A stretch of 13,470 nt of DNA from Clostridiales bacterium (GTDB lineage Bacteria; Bacillota; Clostridia; Oscillospirales; Oscillospiraceae). Each line of letters begins with the position of its first letter. Position 1 is the stretch's first letter. A program made the translations under genes and the position numbers. Location of the stretch: assembly GCA_018374635.1 (NCBI GenBank), contig JAHAEW010000084.1:1-13470 (forward strand), given 5' to 3'. Positions 1 to 5,828 of this stretch are shown in pieces. The notes under the pieces are model-generated. The model saw only the letters and a program-made list of their open reading frames with translations. It searched no databases and was not told the DNA's origin.

Positions 1-525
1 CAGGCCGGGGAATTCCGAGAGGATCTTTACTACCGGCTGAACGTCTATCCCATCACTGTTTTGCCTCTGCGCATGCGCCGGGCAGACATCATCCCCTTAG
101 CCAAATACTTTGTAGAGCGATACAACCTGGAATTCGGGCTTCAAAAGTCGCTAGGCGCAAAAGCACTGGAATTTCTGGAGAACCAGTCCTTTCGCGGAAA
201 TATCCGCGAGTTGCAAAATCTGATCCAGCGGTTGATGATTATGACAAATAACCGGATCATTGAGGCGCGGGACGTGCTCCAAGTCCTCTCCATGGACAGC
301 GTGGAGCCGCCTTCTGTAGCAGCAGCCGTTCCATCTCCGGATTTTCACAAGCAGACCACCGGCGGTTCTCTGAAGGAAATGTTGAGCCAGCGGGAACGGG
401 AAATCCTCCAGTTATACCAGCAACGGTACAAGTCCACTCGAAAGATTGCCAACATGCTGGGGATTAGTCAATCCTCTGTAGTCCGAAAATTAAATCTGTA
501 CGGTCTTCAATCGGAAGACAAGTGA
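1..525 (+). CDS. Sigma-54-dependent transcriptional activator, C-terminal part (5' end outside window)
   Basis: The frame is open from base 1 to TGA at 523-525, giving 174 residues. The beginning of the gene, with any sensory domain and the Walker motifs, lies off the window. The first residues carry the FREDLYYRLNV signature of sigma-54 AAA+ activators. FRGNIREL (about residues 64-71) is the sensor II motif, normally PGNVREL, here with Arg in place of Pro. The last ~45 residues form a Fis/TyrR-type helix-turn-helix with a STRKIA...GISQSSVVRK pattern. Proteins of this family bind upstream sites as oligomers and use ATP to open sigma-54 promoters. A consensus sigma-54 promoter lies about 130 bp downstream, ahead of kdd, so this protein is probably the local activator of the kdd-kce-TRAP genes. 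The effector cannot be told because the N-terminal domain is missing. Confidence 0.93.
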   Translation, partial: QAGEFREDLYYRLNVYPITVLPLRMRRADIIPLAKYFVERYNLEFGLQKSLGAKALEFLENQSFRGNIRELQNLIQRLMIMTNNRIIEARDVLQVLSMDSVEPPSVAAAVPSPDFHKQTTGGSLKEMLSQREREILQLYQQRYKSTRKIANMLGISQSSVVRKLNLYGLQSEDK

Positions 526-542
526 ACATTTTTTGAATCACA

Positions 543-584
543 AGCGAACCATAAATTGATCGTTCGATCAATTTATGGTTCGCT
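543..584. promoter_or_regulatory. Perfect 19-bp inverted repeat: activator site (UAS) and/or terminator hairpin
   Basis: Arms 543-561 and 566-584 are exact reverse complements, with a 4-base centre (GTTC). The dyad starts 18 bp after the regulator stop codon and is centred about 115 bp upstream of the predicted sigma-54 start site, a normal distance for an enhancer bound by a sigma-54 activator. It could also fold in RNA as a terminator for the regulator gene. However, the bases after the 3' arm (CTTCTGTT) are not a good U-tract, and the arms are AT-rich in the middle. I favour an activator-binding dyad, possibly with a second role as terminator. Confidence 0.7.
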
Positions 585-652
585 CTTCTGTTAATGGACT
601 TCGAATTCCCGTTTCACTAAAGATAAAACTAGTAAAAATATCAAAAAATGAG

Positions 653-669
653 TTGGCACGCAGCTTGCA
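653..669 (+). promoter_or_regulatory. Sigma-54 (-24/-12) promoter of the kdd operon
   Basis: The sequence TTGGCACG-CAGC-TTGCA matches the sigma-54 consensus TGGCACG-N4-TTGCA at every defined position. The invariant GG (655-656) and GC (667-668) are separated by exactly 10 bases. Transcription would start near 680, leaving a 5' leader of about 30 nt before the kdd start at 712. The gene just upstream encodes a sigma-54-dependent activator, and a large dyad lies at a typical enhancer distance. Confidence 0.92.
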
Positions 670-711
670 GTTCAAAAATATAGTATTTCGCTACAGAAAG
701 GAGACTCTACC

Positions 712-1746
712 ATGCGAGGAGATCCATACGGAAGCCATCGTGTCATTTCCCCCAAAGGATTGCTTCCGCAGGCAGCAGAACGGGTGGACAACTCCCCCAC
801 TATTTGTTCCAATGAGATTCTGATCGACGTCATCGCGCTCCAGCCAACGGCCACAGCCTTTGGCCGCATCAAGCAAGAGTGTGGCGGCGATGTGAACCGG
901 ATCGCCCAGGAGATCCAGAAGATCGTGGACGAGCGCGGAAAGTTCCAAGACCCGGTAACAAAATCTGGCGGTATTCTGATCGGTCGCATCAAGGAGATTG
1001 GCGCCGATCTGGCTGGCTCTACAGACGCCCAGGTGGGCGATAAGATCGCCACTTTAGTGTCCCTGTCACTCACTCCTCTAAAAATTAATGAGATCACGTC
1101 CATTGACGTGGACACCGAGCAGGTCTTTTGTAAGGCCAGCGCCATACTGTTCGAGAGCGGCATTTACACCAAGCTTCCGAAGGACCTTGGCGACCAGCTT
1201 AGCCTGGCGTTGATGGATGTGGCCGGTGCCCCGGCCCAAGTCGCAGTCCACGTCAAGGCGGGAGATACCGTGGTAGTGGTGGGTGCCGGCAAGGCCGGGC
1301 TTCTCTGCCTGGCGGAGGCTAAAAAACGGGTAGCTCCCACTGGCAAGGTGATCTGCATGGAATATTCCCCCCGGCAGTGTGAGATTGTGCGTAGCCTGGG
1401 CATTGCGGACGTTGTGCTGGAAGCCGATGCCAAGAAGCCTCTGGAGGCCCTGGATATTTACCAGAATGCATTGGGTGACCAACTGGCGGACTTCACGGTC
1501 AACACCGTGAGTGTACCTAATACGGAATTGGCCACGGTGCTTGTAACTAAAGATACGGGAATGATCTACTTTTTCAGCATGAGTACTGATTTTGCCAAAG
1601 CGTCTCTGGGGGCCGAGGGCATCAAGAAATATGTGCCCATGCTTATCGGAAATGGATATTACCCCGGCCATGCTGAAATTGCCTTTGACGCTGTGCGAAG
1701 GGAGGAGAAGCTACGAGATTACTTCACAAAACGCTACTGCAAATAA
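712..1746 (+). CDS. kdd: L-erythro-3,5-diaminohexanoate dehydrogenase
   Basis: The 344-residue protein resembles Kdd of anaerobic lysine fermenters and has about the usual length. Kdd oxidatively deaminates L-erythro-3,5-diaminohexanoate to 3-keto-5-aminohexanoate with NAD(P)+, releasing ammonia, in the cytoplasm. The N-terminus has the family-like YGSHRVISPKGLLPQAA stretch. A medium-chain-dehydrogenase-like Rossmann fold is marked by VVVVGAGKAG (residues 187-196), with a second strand ending near E217 that could hold the cofactor ribose. The ATG at 712 is chosen because AAGGAG (698-703) sits 8 nt upstream and the sigma-54 promoter lies just before it. kce follows 28 nt after the stop, so the enzyme making the keto acid is paired with the enzyme that cleaves it. 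A related amino-acid substrate cannot be excluded. Confidence 0.9.
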   Translation: MRGDPYGSHRVISPKGLLPQAAERVDNSPTICSNEILIDVIALQPTATAFGRIKQECGGDVNRIAQEIQKIVDERGKFQDPVTKSGGILIGRIKEIGADLAGSTDAQVGDKIATLVSLSLTPLKINEITSIDVDTEQVFCKASAILFESGIYTKLPKDLGDQLSLALMDVAGAPAQVAVHVKAGDTVVVVGAGKAGLLCLAEAKKRVAPTGKVICMEYSPRQCEIVRSLGIADVVLEADAKKPLEALDIYQNALGDQLADFTVNTVSVPNTELATVLVTKDTGMIYFFSMSTDFAKASLGAEGIKKYVPMLIGNGYYPGHAEIAFDAVRREEKLRDYFTKRYCK

Positions 1747-1760
1747 AATTTGTTTAAGAA

Positions 1761-1770
1761 AGGAAGTGAG
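1761..1770 (+). promoter_or_regulatory. Ribosome binding site of kce (decides the start)
   Basis: AGGAAGTGAG is a near-perfect match to AGGAGGTGA. Two adjacent in-frame ATGs follow, at 1772 and 1775. The second has the better spacing (8 nt from AGGAAG) and gives residue numbers that coincide with those of characterised Kce, so 1775 is preferred. Confidence 0.75.
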
Positions 1771-1774
1771 AATG

Positions 1775-2593
1775 ATGGAAAAACTCATCATTACCGCAGC
1801 CATCTGCGGCGCGGAGGTCGCCAAGGAAAACAGCCCCGCTGTCCCCTACACCGTGGAGGAGATGGTACGAGAGGCCAAGAGCGCGTATGATGCGGGCGCG
1901 GCGGTCATTCATGTGCATGTCCGTTGGGACGACGGCACCCCCACCCAGGACCGGGAACGGTTCCGCGTAGTGCTGGACGCCATCAAGGCGGCCTGTCCTG
2001 GCGTCATCCTGATCCCCTCCACTGGCGGCGCCACCGGCATGACCCCGGAGGAGCGCCTTCAGCCCACCGAGCTCTTCCCCGAGATGGCCACCCTGGACTG
2101 CGGCACCTGCAACTTCGGCGACGACATCTTCGTCAACGATATGCCTACCATGCGGGCCTTTGGTCAGCGGATGATCGAGAACCGCATCAAGCCCGAGTAT
2201 GAGTGCTTTGAGATCGGCCATCTGGACACCATCCTGAACATGGCCAAGAAAGGCCTGGTGCCCGGCGCCCCCCTGCAGTTCAACTTCGTGCTGGGGGTGT
2301 CCGGCTGCACCCCCGCCACGGTGGGCAACCTGAATTACTTAGTCAAGCAAATCCCCTCCGGCTCCACCTGGACCGTCACCGGCATCGGCCGCAGCGCCTG
2401 GGACATGGCCGCCGCCGGCATCGTAATGGGCGGCAACGTCCGCGTTGGCTTTGAGGACAACATCTACTTGGGCAAGGGCCACAAAGCCGCCTCCAACGGT
2501 GAGCTGGTGGCCAAGGTGGTCCGCCTCTCCAAGGAGCTGGGCCGCGAGATCGCCAACCCCGGCGAGGCCCGCAGGATCCTGTCCCTGGCCTAA
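1775..2593 (+). CDS. kce: 3-keto-5-aminohexanoate cleavage enzyme (BKACE / DUF849 family)
   Basis: The 272-residue TIM-barrel protein belongs to the beta-keto acid cleavage family. Kce converts 3-keto-5-aminohexanoate plus acetyl-CoA into 3-aminobutyryl-CoA plus acetoacetate, in the cytoplasm, using Zn2+. With the start at 1775, the residues known from the Cloacimonas Kce structure fall into register: E14 in GAEV (substrate amino group), H46 and H48 in HVHVR (zinc), S82, T106 and E143. R223, E227 and D228 in RVGFED match the Arg and Glu-Asp pair near 226-231 of that enzyme. Retention of E14 supports an amino-keto-acid substrate rather than one of the many other BKACE substrates. It lies between kdd and the TRAP genes in one direction. 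GC is higher than in its neighbours by eye. Confidence 0.92.
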   Translation: MEKLIITAAICGAEVAKENSPAVPYTVEEMVREAKSAYDAGAAVIHVHVRWDDGTPTQDRERFRVVLDAIKAACPGVILIPSTGGATGMTPEERLQPTELFPEMATLDCGTCNFGDDIFVNDMPTMRAFGQRMIENRIKPEYECFEIGHLDTILNMAKKGLVPGAPLQFNFVLGVSGCTPATVGNLNYLVKQIPSGSTWTVTGIGRSAWDMAAAGIVMGGNVRVGFEDNIYLGKGHKAASNGELVAKVVRLSKELGREIANPGEARRILSLA

Positions 2594-2649
2594 ACGGCGA
2601 ATGTCTGCGGCCTATCCGCTGAAAGATAGAACCATCTGCAATGAACAGG

Positions 2650-2655
2650 AAGGAG
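2650..2655 (+). promoter_or_regulatory. Ribosome binding site of dctP (decides the start)
   Basis: AAGGAG is 6 nt before the ATG at 2662. An in-frame ATG at 2641 would put this site inside the coding sequence and would add seven residues ahead of a good lipoprotein signal, so 2662 is the likely start. Confidence 0.8.
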
Positions 2656-2661
2656 AGAACT

Positions 2662-3732
2662 ATGAAACGGAAAAAATTTTTAGCGCTTACTCTCGCGGCA
2701 GCCATGAGCCTGGCTCTTTTCTCCGGCTGTAGCCGCCCGAGTGCCAGCAGTGGCGGTAATGATAACCCCTCTGCCAACAACACTGGCAGCACTAGTTCTG
2801 AGGAACCCATTGTGATCAAAATTGGCCATACCGACTCTGATACGCGTTCCACTCACAAGTGGAGCGTTTGGCTAGGCGAGTGGCTGGAAGAGCAGGCGCC
2901 CGGCCGTTTCAAAGTGGAGGTTTACCCCAATGGCCAGTTGGGCGACTCCCCCGACATGGTGGCCGGTGTAAAGCTGGGCACTCTCACCATGGAGTTCGAC
3001 CTATCCTCCGTGGTAAGTTCCGTGTCCGGACCCGCGACTAGCGCGGTAGACCTACCCTACCTGTACCCCACCTATGAGGACTGGGTGCAGGGCACCTTTG
3101 AAAATGGCGGTCTGGAGCTGTTTAACGAGACCTTGGCACCCTCCGGCTATTACTGCGTTGGCATGTTCTATAATGGAATGCGTCAGGTGATCAGCCGCAC
3201 CAGTACCTACCACAATTCCGAGGATCTGCATGGCCAGAAGATCCGCGTGGCGCAGAACGATCTGGACATCAAGACCTGGGACGCTATGGGCGGTAGTCCT
3301 ACCCCCATGTCCTGGAACGAAGTGCTGACCTCCCTCTCCACAGGCACCATCGAGGCACTTGACCACTCCTTGGGTGTGTTCAATGACTTCAACATCCATG
3401 AGATCGCGCCCTACATCACCATTACCAACCACGCAAGCTCCCCCTTCCCCATTGTGTGCTCCCTGGAATGGATCGAGTCCCTGGATCCTGAGGACCGGGC
3501 GCTGATCGAGGAGGGCGTGGCCTTGGCCTGCGAGCAGCAGCGCGAGGAGGAGCGCGCCAACGAAATGGAGTATATTGAGCGCTTCAAGGAGGAAGGCGCC
3601 ACTGTGGAGGAGCTCACCGATGAAGAGGTCGCTGCTTTCAAGGAGGCGGTGCAGCCTGTGTATGACGATCTGCGTGCGCAGATCGGCGACGATCTGATGG
3701 ACCGCTGGCTAGCCACCGTTCCCCAGAGCTGA
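2662..3732 (+). CDS. dctP: TRAP transporter solute-binding lipoprotein, DctP family
   Basis: The 356-residue extracytoplasmic binding protein delivers a carboxylated solute to the DctQM membrane pair. A lipoprotein signal (KRKK, then a hydrophobic stretch, lipobox LFSGC) puts the lipidated Cys at residue 23, as expected for a Gram-positive. A Ser/Gly/Asn-rich linker follows to about residue 48. The mature domain opens with IKIGHT and has YPNGQLGD, the KIRVAQN segment whose Arg (R195) is the usual carboxylate-binding residue, and PTPMSWNEVLTSLSTG. After that segment most DctPs read DGQEN; here it reads EALDH (231-235), an unusual pocket change. The C-terminal third is a charged helical region. 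The gene is 68 nt after kce and probably in the same transcript. The ligand is unknown; an amino- or keto-acid linked to Kdd/Kce is an inference from context. Confidence 0.93.
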   Translation: MKRKKFLALTLAAAMSLALFSGCSRPSASSGGNDNPSANNTGSTSSEEPIVIKIGHTDSDTRSTHKWSVWLGEWLEEQAPGRFKVEVYPNGQLGDSPDMVAGVKLGTLTMEFDLSSVVSSVSGPATSAVDLPYLYPTYEDWVQGTFENGGLELFNETLAPSGYYCVGMFYNGMRQVISRTSTYHNSEDLHGQKIRVAQNDLDIKTWDAMGGSPTPMSWNEVLTSLSTGTIEALDHSLGVFNDFNIHEIAPYITITNHASSPFPIVCSLEWIESLDPEDRALIEEGVALACEQQREEERANEMEYIERFKEEGATVEELTDEEVAAFKEAVQPVYDDLRAQIGDDLMDRWLATVPQS

Positions 3733-3821
3733 CCCTAGAGGAAACTATATATAGGCCCGCCTAAGCCATCGGTACGGCCTGGTTGGGAACCTATAATATG
3801 CTGTAGAGAGAGGGGGAAAAG

Positions 3822-4373
3822 GTGTATTTCAGTGATACATCTAATTTGTCTATGAATTCAGCAAAAAGCAGATTTTTTTCAATCCTAAATCACATTGAAG
3901 AAGTCATCATCGTCTCCATGTTTGCCTTGATGGTCATCATCATTTTCGTCCAGGTCATCATGCGGAAGGCCGGCAATTCTCTGTCCTGGTCGGAAGAGCT
4001 GGGGAAATTCCTGTTCGTATGGATCTCCTGGATGGGCATCAGTCTAGGTCAGCGGGAAGGCGAGCATATTAAAATCACTATGCTCACGGATCGGCTGCCT
4101 TTCCGCTTGGCCCAGATCGTCAACATCATTTCCGATATCGTCGTGATTATCATCTGCGCCGTCATCTTCTACTATGGCGTGGAACTGGTGGTCGCTCAGG
4201 GCAATGTGCCCTATGCTGGCATCAAGATCAGCACCTCCTGGGGCTACTTGGCGGTGGTGCTGGGCTGCGGACTGATGATTCTCCGCACACTGGTGAGCAT
4301 CAAGCGCTCTGCCCTCACCCTCATCAATGGCAAATTACCCGCTGACACCAAGGCCCGGGAAGGGGGGGATTAA
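3822..4373 (+). CDS. dctQ: TRAP transporter small membrane subunit, DctQ family
   Basis: This is a four-helix integral membrane protein of 183 residues if translated from GTG 3822. Hydrophobic segments lie at about residues 27-48, 60-77, 98-121 and 139-159. Between the first two is the family signature WSEELGKFLFVWISWMG. DctQ pairs with DctM to move the DctP-bound solute, driven by an ion gradient. The GTG start is preferred because GAGGGGG (3810-3816) lies 5 nt upstream. An in-frame ATG at 3852 would give a protein 10 residues shorter but has no good ribosome site, so the N-terminus is uncertain. It is followed directly by dctM, with only two bases between stop and start. Confidence 0.93.
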   Translation: MYFSDTSNLSMNSAKSRFFSILNHIEEVIIVSMFALMVIIIFVQVIMRKAGNSLSWSEELGKFLFVWISWMGISLGQREGEHIKITMLTDRLPFRLAQIVNIISDIVVIIICAVIFYYGVELVVAQGNVPYAGIKISTSWGYLAVVLGCGLMILRTLVSIKRSALTLINGKLPADTKAREGGD

Positions 4374-4375
4374 GC

Positions 4376-5692
4376 ATGGATGCAGTCATTGTCCTGTTGA
4401 TTTTGCTGTTTGTCCTGCTGGCGATCGGTGTACCTGTGGGGTTCGCCATTGGCGGCGCAACCATGATCTCCATGTTTTTCTTCTCGGATCTGAACATGGT
4501 GGTCAACGCTCAATACTGCTATTCAGGTATTTTCTCGTTTACGGTCATGGCCATCCCCTATTTCATGCTGGCCGGCACCATCATGTCCACTGGCGGTATC
4601 GCCCGGCGGATCGTGGACTTTGCCTCTGCGCTGATCGATTTTGTGACCGGCGCCCTGGGGTGCGTTTCCATGCTGGCCTGCATGTTCTTCGGCGCCCTTA
4701 CCGGCTCCGGCATGGCCACCACCTCTGCCATCGGCGGCATGATGATCCCCGAAATGAAGCGCAAGGGTTATGATTCCTCCTACGCCGCCACTCTGGTCTG
4801 CTTCGGCGGTATCGTGGGGCCCATCATTCCGCCCTCCCTGTCCTTTGTGCTCTACGGAGCTTCAACCAAAACCTCCGTGCCTGATCTCTTCAAGGCCGGT
4901 ATCATCCCCGGCGTTATGATCGGCCTGGTATTTTTGATGGTAAACATCATCATCTGCAAGCGCACTGGCACCGAGGTCCACAAACCCGAGCTTGGGCCCG
5001 TCGGAGAAAGGATTCCCATGATCCAGTTCTGGAAAGAACGGCTACACCGGGTAGGCAAGGCCACCAAGGACGGGTTCTGGGCTCTGCTCTCTCCCTTTAT
5101 TATCCTAGGTGGCATCTACTCTGGCTTCTTCACTCCCACTGAGGCCGCCGCTGTCTCCGTTGTGTACTCCATCATCGTGTCCCTGTTCGTGTACCACGAC
5201 ATGACTTGGAAGGACCTGTATAAAACTTTTGTGTCCGCCGCTGTCCTCAACGGCGTTACTTCCTTCCTGCTGGGCACCTCCACAGTGTTCTCCACCTTCA
5301 TGACCTTCGAACAGGTCCCCCAGATGATCACCAACTTTATGGCCAATCTGTCCGACAGCCCTGTAGTGTTGTTGCTGGTCATCAATGTGTTTCTGCTGAT
5401 CGTGGGCTGTTTTCTGGATACCGTGCCCGCCATCATCATCATCGCGCCTATGCTGCTGCCTACCATCCAGGCGTTCAACATCAATCCCATACACTTCGGT
5501 GTTGTCATGTCGGTAAACCTAGCTGTTGGTCTGTGTACGCCTCCTTATGGCTGCAACCTCTTCGTGGGTGCGGCCGTAGCCAAAATCAAGATGGAGAGCA
5601 TGCTCAAATGGGTCGTACCATTTTTCCTGGTCTCCTGTGTATTGCTGTTGATTTTGTCCTTTGTTCCAGCGCTATCTCTTGCATTTGTCTAG
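4376..5692 (+). CDS. dctM: TRAP transporter large permease, DctM family
   Basis: This 438-residue, very hydrophobic protein has about 12 predicted membrane segments and the normal length for DctM, the solute-translocating subunit of TRAP transporters. Family motifs are present: GVPVGFAIGGATM near the N-terminus, GALTGSGMATTSAIGGMMIPEM, GPIIPPSLSFVLYGA, FFTPTEAAAVSVVYS, and CTPPYG in the C-terminal half. These correspond to the two repeated halves of the elevator fold. The ATG at 4376 is two bases after the dctQ stop and is preceded by AAGGGGGGG, so the two subunits are translationally linked. It is the last gene of the rightward unit; a hairpin follows at 5724-5763. Confidence 0.96.
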   Translation: MDAVIVLLILLFVLLAIGVPVGFAIGGATMISMFFFSDLNMVVNAQYCYSGIFSFTVMAIPYFMLAGTIMSTGGIARRIVDFASALIDFVTGALGCVSMLACMFFGALTGSGMATTSAIGGMMIPEMKRKGYDSSYAATLVCFGGIVGPIIPPSLSFVLYGASTKTSVPDLFKAGIIPGVMIGLVFLMVNIIICKRTGTEVHKPELGPVGERIPMIQFWKERLHRVGKATKDGFWALLSPFIILGGIYSGFFTPTEAAAVSVVYSIIVSLFVYHDMTWKDLYKTFVSAAVLNGVTSFLLGTSTVFSTFMTFEQVPQMITNFMANLSDSPVVLLLVINVFLLIVGCFLDTVPAIIIIAPMLLPTIQAFNINPIHFGVVMSVNLAVGLCTPPYGCNLFVGAAVAKIKMESMLKWVVPFFLVSCVLLLILSFVPALSLAFV

Positions 5693-5723
5693 CTTTCCCC
5701 CTCCTGACATGCGAATCCGATAG

Positions 5724-5763
5724 AGAGGAACGGGCCTCCGCTTTTGCGGAGGCCCGTCCCTCT
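5724..5763. terminator. Hairpin terminator between convergent transcription units
   Basis: Arms 5730-5741 and 5746-5757 are a perfect GC-rich 12-bp stem around a TTTT loop. Beyond one mismatch the pairing continues for five more base pairs (5724-5728 with 5759-5763). It lies 31 nt after the dctM stop and about 65 nt beyond the stop of the oppositely oriented ctsZ, so it could serve both. Neither side has a strong U-run, so termination efficiency is uncertain. The remaining bases of the 136-bp gap are AT-rich with nothing else recognisable. Confidence 0.75.
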
Positions 5764-5828
5764 TCGGGTATGTTCTTCGATTTAAGTATATTTAGATAAT
5801 AATCTTTTAGTTAACTCATTAAATTCCG

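Noticed and set aside
526..711. Small open frame 575-823 crossing the kdd control region
   Set aside because: It runs through the sigma-54 promoter and into kdd in another frame, and lacks a ribosome site or a recognisable product.
1078..1671. Minus-strand open frame of 197 codons opposite kdd
   Set aside because: It overlaps a well-supported dehydrogenase and encodes a His-rich, domain-free sequence, as expected for an antisense shadow.
3745..3754. CTATATATAG palindrome in the dctP-dctQ gap
   Set aside because: Ten bases of alternating AT are weak evidence; there is no GC-rich stem, U-tract or second copy to support an operator or terminator.
3792..3797. TATAAT before dctQ as a sigma-70 -10 box
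   Set aside because: No TTGACA-like -35 is found at 16-18 bp spacing, and the gene fits the upstream transcript. It is an AT-rich coincidence unless RNA data show a start here.
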